A DNA stretch of 64,000 nt from Synechocystis salina LEGE 00031 (GTDB lineage Bacteria; Cyanobacteriota; Cyanobacteriia; Cyanobacteriales; Microcystaceae): the NCBI RefSeq assembly GCF_015207985.1, contig NZ_JADEVV010000014.1:1-64000 (forward strand), given 5' to 3'. Within the stretch, counting starts at the first letter, position 1. Each line of letters opens with the position of its first letter. The translations under genes were made by a program, and so were the position numbers. Of this stretch, positions 19,042-27,719 are shown in pieces. The notes beneath the pieces were generated by a model. That model did not search any database. It saw only the letters and a list, made by a program, of their open reading frames with translations, and was not told where the DNA came from.

Positions 19042-19279
19042 TATTCATTTTCCTCTTTGGAATAATCAGATAATAAGTAAATTCCTTTAAATTCCTTGAG
19101 TTTGTTGTGACGGTATAATACTAACGGTCTACGCTAAAGGTTTTGTGCTACCAGATGCTTCGCTGAATAACTTTAGGTACAATAACCAGAGACTGGGCAA
19201 GGAAAATACACCTAAAATTCGCTCTCCTTCTGGGTTGAACACCATCATCACTCGACTTAACATACCAAAAAAATTTTCA

Positions 19280-20119
19280 ATGATTCCCTTTGCAAAAAAA
19301 AGTTTGGCTTTGCTGACTCCCTATCTATGGGGAATTTTACTGGTCGGTTTACTAATTCTTTGCCCTGCCCCAGTCTGGGCCACAGAAAATGTCAGTCCTG
19401 TCACCAATGAGGAGTTACAGGTAGGGGATAACCTCGCCGATCAAGCCTTTGCCGCCACGGAAATGGGGGATTTTGTCACCGCTGAAAAATATTGGACGGA
19501 ATTGATTGAGAAGTTCCCCCAGAATCCCGCCGTGTGGAGTAATCGGGGCAATTCTCGGGTGAGCCAAAACAAATTGGACGAGGCGATCGCCGATTTCAAC
19601 CGAGCTATTGAGTTGGCACCGGGGCAGGCGGATCCCTACCTCAACCGGGGTACTGCCTTGGAAGCGAAAGGGGAATTTAAAGCCGCCATTGCCGACTATA
19701 ACAAGGTTTTAGCCGTTAACCCCGAAGATGCTTTTGCCTACAATAATCGGGGTAATGCGGAAGGGGGTTTGGGCCATTGGACCGTCGCCCTAGAGGATTT
19801 TCAGCGAGCCACGGCGATCGCCCCCAATTTTGCCTTTGCCCAGGCCAACACTGCCCTAGCCCTTTATGAATTGGGGCAAAAAGAAGAGGCCATTCAAACC
19901 ATGCGCCGTTTAGTAAAAAAATATCCCATGTTTGCTGATATGCGGGCCGCCCTCACCGCCGTACTGTGGGTAGATGGACAACAGGGGGAAGCAGAAAGCA
20001 ATTGGGTGGCCGCTGTGGGGGTAGATAGCCGTTACCAAAATCTGGACTGGGTCAAACAAGTCCGCCGTTGGCCTCCCAGCGTGATCAGTGCGTTGGATAA
20101 ATTTTTGAGTCTCAGTTAA
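19280..20119 (+). CDS. Exported TPR-repeat protein
   Basis: 279 residues from ATG 19280; an earlier GTG (19145) would add 45 residues without family character. Residues 1-34 form a signal sequence (MIPFAKK... hydrophobic core ... VWA) with a likely cleavage after VWA. Tandem tetratricopeptide repeats occupy about residues 70-210 (AVWSNRGNSRVSQNKLDEA, PYLNRGTALEAKGEF, AYNNRGNAEGGLGHW, AFAQANTALALYELGQ). TPR proteins mediate protein-protein contacts; the location would be thylakoid lumen or periplasm. The partner is unknown. It is followed at 90 bp by the TldE-like gene on the same strand. Confidence 0.8.
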   Translation: MIPFAKKSLALLTPYLWGILLVGLLILCPAPVWATENVSPVTNEELQVGDNLADQAFAATEMGDFVTAEKYWTELIEKFPQNPAVWSNRGNSRVSQNKLDEAIADFNRAIELAPGQADPYLNRGTALEAKGEFKAAIADYNKVLAVNPEDAFAYNNRGNAEGGLGHWTVALEDFQRATAIAPNFAFAQANTALALYELGQKEEAIQTMRRLVKKYPMFADMRAALTAVLWVDGQQGEAESNWVAAVGVDSRYQNLDWVKQVRRWPPSVISALDKFLSLS

Positions 20120-20206
20120 GGCATCCCCACCCACGGGGGAATTGATAGCTCTCGGCCCCGTCCATTCGTTAAATTGGAATTATTCAGTCCTAATAATCAC
20201 AAGACT

Positions 20207-21547
20207 ATGCTCGATATTCAGGCGATCGCCGACCATGCCCACCAAGGAGCCGCCGCCCTGGGAATTAAACAATACGATATTTATGGTTCTTCCGTGGATG
20301 ACAGCGGAGTCGAAGTGGATTCCGGTGAACCCAAACAGGTAGAAGCTTCCAACCGGGCCAGCGTGATTGTACGGGTTTGGAATGACAAAGGTTTAGTGGG
20401 GGTCACTAGCACCACAGATTTGGATGCGGCTGGGATTAGTTTAGCCCTGGAAACCGCCGCCGAAGCCAGTGCTTTTGGCATCACTGATAATATTCCCGAC
20501 TTCAGTCCCGAAGCCCAAGTGCCCATCGGTGGCGCTGAAAATGACGTGGCGGAACCGGCCCCCATGGGGGATTTAATTGCCACATTGGTCAAAGCAGAAC
20601 AGGACTTGTTGAGCAGCCATCCCGCCATTACCGGAGTGCCCTATAACGGTTTATCGGAACAGACCACGGAGCGGTTTTATCTCAACAGTGCTGGGGCTAA
20701 ACGTTATGAATGCCGTTCCTATGCTTCCATTTATCTCTACAGTCGAGCAGAACAGGAAGGCAAAAAGCCCCGTAGTGCCGGAGAAATGAAGATCAGCCGG
20801 GATTTAGCCAGCCTGGACATTGATGATTGTTTGCAAACGGTGAAGGAGAAAACCCTCAGCCATCTTGATTACCGCCCCATCCCCACCGGCAAATATACTG
20901 TCGTTTTTTCCCCCCGGGCTTTTTTAAGTTTGCTCAGTGCTTTTTCTAATCTTTACAATGCCCAAAGCATCCTCGATAAACAGTCCTTGGCCACCAAGGA
21001 AACCCTCGGCACGGCGATCGCCAGTGAATTACTTTCGGTCAGCGATGATGCTCTGCACCCAGGCAACATTTCCGCCGAACGTTTTGACGGGGAAGGCACC
21101 CCCACCAGAAGGGTGAACATCATTGAGAACGGAGTTTTAACCGGCTTACTCCACAGTGCCGGCACTGCCAAGCGTTTTAATACCCAACCCACCGGCCACG
21201 CCAACATTGGAGCCAAAATTACTGTTGGAGCTCACTTCTACCATGTGTACAGCGAGAAAACTCCAGAAAAAAGCTATAGCTTGGACGAAGCGGAAAATGT
21301 AGTTTATATAGATAAGCTTCAAGCTCTCCATGCCGGGGTCAATTCCCTCCAGGGTTCTTTTTCCCTGCCCTTTGATGGTTGGTTAGTGAACAAGGGTGAA
21401 AAGCAAAGCATTGATGCGGCCACGGTGGCAGGGGACTTCTTAGAAGTTTTAAAAACTATTGTTTACTTAGAACCAGAAGCGGAAGTTACCCCAGGGGGTG
21501 TTTGTCCCCGGGTTTGGGTGGAAGGATTGGCCATTACAGGGGAGTAG
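20207..21547 (+). CDS. TldE/PmbA-family metalloprotease-like protein
   Basis: 446 residues from ATG 20207; a TTG 33 bases upstream is also in frame. The family is built of a TldD/PmbA fold; TldD-TldE heterodimers degrade unfolded peptides or process modified peptides, with the zinc-binding HExxxH on TldD and none on PmbA/TldE. No HExxxH is visible here, fitting the TldE/PmbA partner. Typical segments seen: VGVTSTTDLD, YRPIPTGKYTVVFSP, GVLTGLLHSAGTAKRFN and a C-terminal GSFSLPFDGWLV. The tldD partner is not in the window. Confidence 0.88.
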   Translation: MLDIQAIADHAHQGAAALGIKQYDIYGSSVDDSGVEVDSGEPKQVEASNRASVIVRVWNDKGLVGVTSTTDLDAAGISLALETAAEASAFGITDNIPDFSPEAQVPIGGAENDVAEPAPMGDLIATLVKAEQDLLSSHPAITGVPYNGLSEQTTERFYLNSAGAKRYECRSYASIYLYSRAEQEGKKPRSAGEMKISRDLASLDIDDCLQTVKEKTLSHLDYRPIPTGKYTVVFSPRAFLSLLSAFSNLYNAQSILDKQSLATKETLGTAIASELLSVSDDALHPGNISAERFDGEGTPTRRVNIIENGVLTGLLHSAGTAKRFNTQPTGHANIGAKITVGAHFYHVYSEKTPEKSYSLDEAENVVYIDKLQALHAGVNSLQGSFSLPFDGWLVNKGEKQSIDAATVAGDFLEVLKTIVYLEPEAEVTPGGVCPRVWVEGLAITGE

Positions 21548-21548
21548 A

Positions 21549-21783
21549 TTAGGCACTGAAATATTTGGCGGTGGGATGATAAGCCATGATCGCCCTGGTC
21601 GGATTATTTTGGGTAGAGACAATCGGTGTAATTATCGTCAGTAAGTCGTTCTCTCCCATATTCCGCTGCTATTTCCCCCACCGTCACAGCTTACAAAGGA
21701 AAAATATCGGTAATCCCCAATTCTTTAGAGGCAAAAAAGTCCGTAATACAAAGCCGTCGCCCTGACTTTTGCCGGGGAAACTC
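21549..21783 (-). pseudogene. Degraded 3' fragment of metH (copy 1)
   Basis: Reading leftward, the DNA encodes [28 protein letters not shown], then a stop, then AVTVGEIAAEYGRE, and after a deletion/frameshift [14 protein letters not shown] followed by TAA. These segments match the C-terminal AdoMet-binding (reactivation) domain of cobalamin-dependent methionine synthase as in copy 2. A stop and a shift in frame make it non-coding. It lies immediately upstream of the first Uma2 gene. Confidence 0.75.
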
Positions 21784-21855
21784 GTATTTGGCGATCGCCA
21801 TAAAATCGCTAAATCGCTAGAATAAAAGCCTAATTATTTCTGGAAACGGTGGCAT

Positions 21856-22428
21856 ATGTTAGTGCTCCAACCCCGCTTTAAAAGCTTTGACGAGTATCTT
21901 GCGTACGAAGACGATACCGATCAACTCTATGAATTATTCAATGGGGAATTAATAGCTGTGCCGACGGAATCGGGTTTAAACTTTGAAATTGCCACATTTT
22001 TGCTACTGAAGTTGGCTGAAATCGTTGGCTATCGACGGGTGCGGGGACACGGTTTAGAATTAGAAGTTCATGGTGAGCCCAAAAACCGTTTTCCTGATTT
22101 AACGATTATTCGAGAAGAGCATATTGCCCAATTAGCTAAACGCAATACGATTCGGTTATTGATGTTACCGCCCTTATTGGTGGTGGAAGTTGTCAGTCCG
22201 GGGGAATTGCAACGGGAGCGGGACTACATTGCCAAGCGTCAACAATATCAAGCCTGTAGCATTCCTGAATATTGGATTGTTAATCCCCAAACGCAATCAA
22301 TTTTGGTTTTAGAATTGGTTTCAGAGAATTATCAGGAAGTCGGTAATTTTGAAGGCTCTATGGCAATTCAGTCCCCTACGTTTCCCCAGTTATCGTTAAC
22401 CGTTAATGAGATTTTTAAGGATCTTTGA
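21856..22428 (+). CDS. Uma2-family (DUF820) putative endonuclease, copy A
   Basis: 190 residues. Uma2/DUF820 proteins share the PD-(D/E)XK nuclease fold and are multiplied in cyanobacterial genomes; function is unproven. The core is visible: Glu in YELFNGELIAVP, FPDLTII for the metal-binding Asp and PPLLVVEVVSPGE for the ExK-like strand, then PEYWIVNPQ. It is nearly identical to the gene at 23951 except for a patch at about residues 45-60. Start ATG; a GG-rich stretch (GGAAACGGTGGC) precedes it. Confidence 0.85.
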   Translation: MLVLQPRFKSFDEYLAYEDDTDQLYELFNGELIAVPTESGLNFEIATFLLLKLAEIVGYRRVRGHGLELEVHGEPKNRFPDLTIIREEHIAQLAKRNTIRLLMLPPLLVVEVVSPGELQRERDYIAKRQQYQACSIPEYWIVNPQTQSILVLELVSENYQEVGNFEGSMAIQSPTFPQLSLTVNEIFKDL

Positions 22429-22610
22429 GATAACGGCGATCGCCGAGATATTTCCTACGGGGGGCGCTATTTTCCTCAGCCGTTTTTATAAAAAAGTGAT
22501 AATAGGGTTTTTAACATCCCCAATGCTCCCTTATACCCTCATTTTCCTAAGGTTGCGGATGATCTCAACAAACCCAATGAGGCGATCGCCTGTTATAAAT
22601 AAACTTTGGT
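22429..22610 (+). other. Intergenic with a possible TPR-gene remnant
   Basis: Near 22530-22605 one frame reads KVADDLNKPNEAIACYK followed by TAA, which resembles the last helices of a tetratricopeptide repeat. There is no start or longer frame, so this would be only a gene end. The match is short and may be chance. Confidence 0.3.
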
Positions 22611-23120
22611 ATGACAAAACAAACAATGCCACCGTGGCAATATGGGCTAGGAGTTGGTTTCGCCGGACTTTTAACAGTCGGTGGAGCGGCAATGATTATC
22701 TTCGGTGTCAATTTTGTACAGGAGGCCCTAGCTGCCAAACAATGGCCAGTTGTAGCGGGCGAGATTAAATCTGTGCAAATTATCAGAGAAGTTGATCGTA
22801 ATGGCAGCACCAGGGTGGAAACTCATCATTTGAAGATTACCTATGACTACCAAATGGATGGCAATGCCTACACCGGCGATCGCTATTCCCTTGGTGACGG
22901 TTCGACCGCCAGTAAACGCTTTAATGAAAGAAGTAAGGCGATCGCCGAAAAAAATAAATATCCAATTGGCAGTGCCATTGATGTATTTTACAAACCAACA
23001 GAACCCAGTTTAGCTATCTTAAAACCGGGCGTTAATTTTGGAACTGCTGTTCCCATTATTTTGGGGTTTATTTTCTTATCAACTGGACTATCTCTGCTGA
23101 TTTTAGTAATACGTAACTAA
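22611..23120 (+). CDS. DUF3592-type membrane protein
   Basis: 169 residues with one N-terminal transmembrane helix (about 14-36), a beta-rich soluble domain (about 40-135) and a second helix at the C-terminus (about 143-166). The soluble part contains WPVVAGEIKSVQI and ITYDYQMDGNAYTGDRY, features of DUF3592, whose function is unknown. The gene lies between the two metH-remnant/Uma2 modules, so it was carried along or trapped by the duplication. Start is ATG; no strong Shine-Dalgarno is seen. Confidence 0.8.
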   Translation: MTKQTMPPWQYGLGVGFAGLLTVGGAAMIIFGVNFVQEALAAKQWPVVAGEIKSVQIIREVDRNGSTRVETHHLKITYDYQMDGNAYTGDRYSLGDGSTASKRFNERSKAIAEKNKYPIGSAIDVFYKPTEPSLAILKPGVNFGTAVPIILGFIFLSTGLSLLILVIRN

Positions 23121-23145
23121 GAGCCTGTTTGGAAGGTTTTAGTTC

Positions 23146-23216
23146 GCCTCCTAAATCCCCTAACTAAAGCTCTGGCAATACTGGGAGTCCCCAAACTTGG
23201 GAGGTAAGGGGGCTGT
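23146..23216. repeat. Dispersed palindromic repeat copy
   Basis: Carries CTAAAGCTCTGGCAATAC followed by CCCCAAACTTGGGA, a short palindrome. Related sequence occurs at 52529-52620 (CTAAAGCTCCGGCAATAC and CCCAAACTTGGGGA), and a similar C/G palindrome (CCCCAATGTTTGGGG) at 25593-25607. Such small C/G palindromes are frequent between genes in cyanobacteria. No coding or transposition function is visible. Confidence 0.45.
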
Positions 23217-23336
23217 TAAAACACCCTCTGAACCAGATAGCATAATCGTCAAACAAAGGGTTGCCTATAACAAATGTCGGAATCAAGGGAAACTCTTTGA
23301 AGTTGGTAAACTTCTGACATCTTGAGTGCCTTAAGT

Positions 23337-23822
23337 CTAAATACTAAAATATTTGGCAGTGGGGTGGTAGGCAATAATCGCCGTTGTCGATTGTTCTGGA
23401 TAAACCTGTTCACTTTCATCCATAAACAGGCCAATCCGGTCGGTTTGGAGTAAATCTAACTGGGTGTATTGATCCTGCATATTGGGGCAAGCGGGATAAC
23501 CAAAACTATAACGGGAGCCTTGGTAACGTTGTTGCAGAATATCGCGGATATTGTCGGGATCTAAATCACCAAATCTCAATTCCCGCCGTACTCGTTGGTG
23601 GGTCCACTCGGCTAAACCTTCCGCCATTTGCACTGCCATGCCATGGAAGTAGAAGTAATCGGTGTAATTATCTCCGGCAAATAGTTTCCTGGCATATTCC
23701 GTCGCTATTTGTCCCACCGTCGTCGCTTGCAAAGGAAAAACATCGATAATCCTTGATTCTTTTGAGGCAAAAAAGTCCGCAATACAAAGCCGTCGCCCTG
23801 ACTTTTGCCGGGGAAATTCAAA
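23337..23822 (-). pseudogene. 3' fragment of cobalamin-dependent methionine synthase metH (copy 2)
   Basis: About 160 codons read from [18 protein letters not shown] through [15 protein letters not shown] and [18 protein letters not shown] to HPTAKYFSI and a stop. This is the C-terminal AdoMet-binding reactivation domain of MetH. The upstream in-frame codon at 23823-23825 is TAG, so no full-length protein can be made. An ATG at 23732 could in principle express a 131-residue piece, but it lacks the rest of the enzyme. It is paired with the second Uma2 gene downstream, in opposite orientation. Confidence 0.8.
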
Positions 23823-23950
23823 CTATGGTTTGTATGAGAATGTTCTTCCCATTGGTTGCGCGGGGAATATGCTTGATGGGACTGGCGATCGCCATAAAAT
23901 CGCTAAATCGTTAGAATAAAAGCCTAATTATTTCTGAAAACGGTCAGCCT

Positions 23951-24523
23951 ATGTTAGCGCTCCAACCCCGCTTTAAAAGCTTTGACGAGTATCTTGCGTA
24001 CGAAGACGATACCGATCAACTCTATGAATTATTCAATGGGGAATTAATTGCTGTGCCGACGGAATCGGGTTTGAATTTTCAAATTGCCAATCGTTTATTT
24101 CTTGTTTTTGCCTTAATGTTGGGCACGGATCGGGTGCGGGGACACGGTTTAGAACTAGAAGTTCATGGTGAGCCCAAAAACCGCTTTCCTGATTTAACTA
24201 TTATTCGAGAAGAGCATATTGCTCAATTAGCTAAACGCAATACGGTTCGGTTATCGATGTTACCGCCTTTATTGGTGGTGGAAGTTGTCAGTCCGGGGGA
24301 ATTGCAACGGGAGCGGGACTACATTGCCAAGCGTCAACAATATCAAGCCTGTAGCATTCCTGAATATTGGATTGTTGATCCCCAAACGCAATCAGTTTTG
24401 GTTTTAGAATTGGCTTCGGGTTGCTATCAAGAAGTGGGTGATTTTAAAGAATCAATGGCAATTCAGTCCCCCACGTTTCCCCAGTTAGCGTTAACCGTTA
24501 ATGAAATTTTTAAGGATCTTTGA
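23951..24523 (+). CDS. Uma2-family (DUF820) putative endonuclease, copy B
   Basis: 190 residues, near-duplicate of the gene at 21856, with the same catalytic-type segments (FPDLTII, VVEVVSPGE, PEYWIVDPQ). The two proteins differ mainly at residues about 45-60 (copy B NFQIANRLFLVFALMLG) and in a few C-terminal positions. The upstream 60 bases are also duplicated. Role unknown; the PD-(D/E)XK fold is inferred from the family. Confidence 0.85.
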   Translation: MLALQPRFKSFDEYLAYEDDTDQLYELFNGELIAVPTESGLNFQIANRLFLVFALMLGTDRVRGHGLELEVHGEPKNRFPDLTIIREEHIAQLAKRNTVRLSMLPPLLVVEVVSPGELQRERDYIAKRQQYQACSIPEYWIVDPQTQSVLVLELASGCYQEVGDFKESMAIQSPTFPQLALTVNEIFKDL

Positions 24524-24606
24524 TATGAGGGCAACCAGCACTTTCTTTGATATTTTTGTCAAACCCGCAGGATTGGATTGAATAAATACATTCAAAAACT
24601 GATTCG

Positions 24607-25535
24607 TAAGAGGTCATTTCTAAAGAAAATATAAAAAAGAGGGGAGAGAAGAAATTTAGTTTTTGTGGTGGAGTGGTAAAAATTGAGTGTTGTGGATGAG
24701 CAGTTTACCCAATGTAGCCAATGTGAAACGTAAGCCATATGTGAGTGGAATGAGTGATGCAGAGTGGAAGATAATCGAGCCCAAGCTACCGGCACATAAG
24801 GGATTTGGGTGTCCCAGAGAGGTAGACCTGCGAGAAATTATCAATGCTATCTTCTATGTACAGCGCACAGGATGCCAGTGGGAGATGCTCCCCCATGATT
24901 TTCCGCTCCATCAGACAGTGTATAAATATTTTCACAAGTGGCAAAGGAAGGGTATCTGGCAAAGAATTTATGATGAATTACGTAAAGAAGCGAGAGAAAA
25001 GACGGGAAGAGTTCCCGACTCCAGTGTGGCAATGGCTGACTCCCAATCCGTTAAAACAACGGAAAAAAGGGGGAAGTCTATGGTTTTGACGGTGGCAAGA
25101 AAGTTAAAGGACGTAAACGGCACATCGTAGTGGATTCCCAGGGCTTTATTTTAGGATTATTAGTAACGGAAGCTAATGCTTCAGAGCGCTTAGGAGCGGT
25201 AGTGATTTTTGATGAGTTGCGTCAGCATTTATCCTCACTGGAAGTGATTTACCTAGACCAGGGCTATTGCGGGGAAAATTTTGCTCGGGCAATAAGGCAA
25301 GTGTGTGGAGAATCAGTACGGCTCGAGGTCGTCAAGCGTTCCTCCAAAGAATTTGAAGTTTTAGCCAAGTGTTGGGTGGTAGAGCGTATTATTGGTTGCT
25401 TAAATTACTATCGAAGATTGAGCAAGGATTATGAACTTTATACCGAAATCAGTGAAGCCATGATTTACGGCGCCCTCATTCGTATTATGCTTTCCCGTAT
25501 TACTTCTTAATTTTTACTTTAGAAATTAGCTCTTA
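24607..25535 (+). mobile_element. IS5-family insertion sequence, about 929 bp
   Basis: Imperfect terminal inverted repeats are visible: TAAGAGGTCATTTCTAAAG at 24607-24625 and, at the right end, the reverse complement of TAAGAGCTAATTTCTAAAG at 25517-25535 (17 of 19 match). They flank a two-frame transposase. No clear target duplication is visible next to the repeats. It lies between the second Uma2 gene and pixD and interrupts no recognisable gene. Confidence 0.8.
24687..25510 (+). CDS. IS5-type DDE transposase split over two frames
   Basis: The first frame (24687-25130) holds the N-terminal IS5 domain (GMSDAEWKIIEPKLP, INAIFYVQRTGCQWEMLPHD) and the first catalytic Asp in MADSQSVKTTEKRG. The second (to 25510) continues as EVYGFDGGKKVKGRKRHIV, with VIYLDQGYCGE for the second Asp and WVVER for the Glu. 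Continuity needs a -1 shift at the run A6G5 (25063-25073). This could be programmed frameshifting, known in some IS5 subgroups, or a one-base deletion. Residues after WVVER (IIGCLNYYRRL) look drifted from the usual TFGWLNRYRRL. Confidence 0.8.
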
Positions 25536-25666
25536 GGGGGGAACTGCAAAGCCACCCTGCCTCCTCAATTCTGAGGCAAATAGGATTCAAAGTCCCCCAA
25601 TGTTTGGGGATTGAGGTGAAAAATTAACGCTTTTAACTCTGGAACGGAGGATTCCGCCTATTGTCA

Positions 25667-25755
25667 GAATGTAAGGCTCGCTACTCCTTGGGGTAGAGAG
25701 CTTTTCTTTGGATAGGAAGCTCCAACTTCAGCGCAAGGGAGTCGGGGTAGTTCAC
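25667..25755 (+). mobile_element. Right-end remnant of a TnpB-type (IS200/IS605-like) element
   Basis: Two features resemble the transcribed right ends of cyanobacterial tnpB elements: a strong hairpin GCTC-G-CTACTCC-TT-GGGGTAG-A-GAGC followed by T-rich sequence, then GGATAGGAAGCTCCAACTTC and a terminal GGGGTAGTTCAC at 25744-25755. In intact elements this end forms the guide (omega/re) RNA. No tnpB or tnpA gene adjoins. Assignment is from recalled sequence form; the first hairpin could alternatively be a simple terminator. Confidence 0.55.
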
Positions 25756-25764
25756 AACAGCCTC

Positions 25765-26217
25765 CTAAAGGTCGAGGAAAAAGTTATCGGATAATTCATA
25801 AATTTTGGCAATGTCTAACAAAAAATTAAGACATTGTTCCGGATCCATGGCGTTAGGGCGTAAGGTGGTAAAGCCGGAATACTTTAACACCAACGTCTTG
25901 ACTTGCTCTGTCGACAAATCATTCACCGTGATGGCTTGCATAGACCAAACTTCAAAATTTCTGCTTTTAATCGGTACACACTCAATGATTTGGGGGGTAT
26001 GGTGACGCTCGTCCTGGACGATGCGGTGATAGGTTTCATTGATTTGTTCACACTCCCCCTCCAACACTTGTAGAAAAGCAGGCTTGCTGTAGCAGAGCAG
26101 CCCGGTAATGCCATTGGCCGGATTATTTCTTTGGGAAGATTCTAAAATATCTTTTAAATCCTGGGGCTGTAGGTTGGGAATGCCCTGACTGCTGTAAATC
26201 AAACGATACAAACTCAT
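25765..26217 (-). CDS. pixD: BLUF blue-light photoreceptor PixD
   Basis: 150 residues. The BLUF domain (about 1-95) binds FAD; the photocycle residues are all present: Tyr8, Asn32, Gln50, Trp91 and Met93. The C-terminal two-helix cap (about 100-150) mediates oligomerisation. PixD forms a dark complex with PixE that dissociates in blue light and controls the direction of pilus-based phototaxis. The downstream pixE gene lies on the same strand 140 bases away (reading order pixE is upstream here by position; the two are neighbours in one orientation). Confidence 0.96.
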   Translation of the reverse strand: MSLYRLIYSSQGIPNLQPQDLKDILESSQRNNPANGITGLLCYSKPAFLQVLEGECEQINETYHRIVQDERHHTPQIIECVPIKSRNFEVWSMQAITVNDLSTEQVKTLVLKYSGFTTLRPNAMDPEQCLNFLLDIAKIYELSDNFFLDL

Positions 26218-26359
26218 TTTTGTGCTTAGCTTTTAGCTACTTTATAATTTTAGGATTAGTAATATTTTGGATTGCTGTCTGGATTAGGATTGAGAAGAAC
26301 AGTGGCTGAAAAGTGAAATCAATCCCCTCAAACTGTCTGCCCATAACCCAGAAAAGCTG

Positions 26360-27502
26360 TCAGGAGTTGGTTTTATTAGTGGGAATAAATTCTGCCAACC
26401 GACCAAGTAATTCCTCAGGTACAAAAGGCTCGCTCAAGTACCCAGACGCTTGACAAAGTTTGGTACGGATACCGCTGATTAAATTGTCTCCTTTACCCAA
26501 TAGTAGGATTGGCACATCTTTAAGTTGATTTGACTTACGACAAAACGAACAGAGCTGATAGCCGTTCATATCGGGCAGGTCAGTATTTATAATAATCAGA
26601 TCGGGAGGAGAATTCAACAAAACTGTCAAGGCTCGGAAGGGATCCTCTAACACTGAAGTTCGATAGCCCTCTTTTCCTAAAGAATAGGCCATCATGCGTT
26701 GGTGAGCTTCCCTATGGTCAACATAAGCCACCAAATAGCGATCGTCCGTTTGAATTTCTTGATAGGGGAGCATTTTAATCTCACCAGTCTTGACCATGGG
26801 CTGTAACATCAGTGCCAGCTCCAAAGTACTGATTTCTAAATGTCCAGCAATTTCGTACAAGCAATTTAAATTTTCCAAGCAAGTGTGAAAGCGCCTTAAC
26901 CAATGTTGGCCATGGAGGTTATTTTTTACCAGATTTTGGCGCAAACTAAGCCAATTTTCCACTAGAGGTCGCTGGAAGGGCGAATTAATATAGGATCTTA
27001 GTTCCCACCAGTAGCGAATTTTATGCTTAATGGGAGTAATGGTTTTTTCTAACTCTAAATTTAAAAACAGTTCGCTCAGTTCTTTTTCCTGGTTAAAACG
27101 ATAGGATGTTTTGGGTAAAGAAAGCACCTGAACTAAGGCTTCTTGGCTGGCTTGGGTCAAAATCGAACGGGTTTGCTGAAAGGAAAAAACATCCTTTTTC
27201 CATAATCCGGAAAGAAAAAGATAATCGTCAGCAATTCTCGACGGCAGTTCGATACCCCTCTGACGGAGGGTGCTACCAATCAAATAGTTGAGTCTTTCTG
27301 AACAACCGTTGGCACTGTTAGCCAGGTGAATACGACCATCCCCTAAATACACTTGCCAATAAACAAACTCGTCAAAGGGGTTTTGCACCACTAGTTTGCC
27401 GCTGGTTTTTTGGTTAACAAGGGCATAGAGGAGCTTGGCGGGGATTGCCTGCTGAATTTGGACATTACCTGGGGAAGAGGCGGACAAAACTGAATTGCTC
27501 AT
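26360..27502 (-). CDS. pixE: PatA-like response regulator PixE
   Basis: 380 residues: an N-terminal PATAN-type domain (about 10-150), a linker/helical region, and a C-terminal receiver (about 255-375). It is the partner of PixD in blue-light phototaxis. The phospho-acceptor position Asp308 (INTDLP) is kept, but the conserved Lys of the receiver is replaced by Glu358 (YLSEPF) and the switch Thr/Ser position reads Gly346. The usual acidic pair is reduced to a single Asp262 (VDH). The receiver therefore looks unable to follow the normal phosphorylation scheme, consistent with regulation by PixD binding. Confidence 0.93.
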   Translation of the reverse strand: MSNSVLSASSPGNVQIQQAIPAKLLYALVNQKTSGKLVVQNPFDEFVYWQVYLGDGRIHLANSANGCSERLNYLIGSTLRQRGIELPSRIADDYLFLSGLWKKDVFSFQQTRSILTQASQEALVQVLSLPKTSYRFNQEKELSELFLNLELEKTITPIKHKIRYWWELRSYINSPFQRPLVENWLSLRQNLVKNNLHGQHWLRRFHTCLENLNCLYEIAGHLEISTLELALMLQPMVKTGEIKMLPYQEIQTDDRYLVAYVDHREAHQRMMAYSLGKEGYRTSVLEDPFRALTVLLNSPPDLIIINTDLPDMNGYQLCSFCRKSNQLKDVPILLLGKGDNLISGIRTKLCQASGYLSEPFVPEELLGRLAEFIPTNKTNS

Positions 27503-27719
27503 TATAGTGGTCGGACGGTGGATAGAAATTGACGATGTTGAAATTAGTTAATTAGCGGAGCAATTGGCTGATTGTTTAATGGTATTGTGCCTTATTTGAT
27601 TTCTAAGACTTCGACTGTTTGGGCTAATTTAGCCAGATTGAGGGGCGAATTTAGTCTAAAGTTACCGATAAAATCCATGGGATATTGAAGCATTAATAAA
27701 AATATTAAAGATAAATTAT

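Noticed and set aside
23337-23732. A 131-residue minus-strand protein as an independent gene
   Set aside because: It is the end of MetH without the rest of the enzyme and upstream is closed by a stop; treated as a pseudogene.
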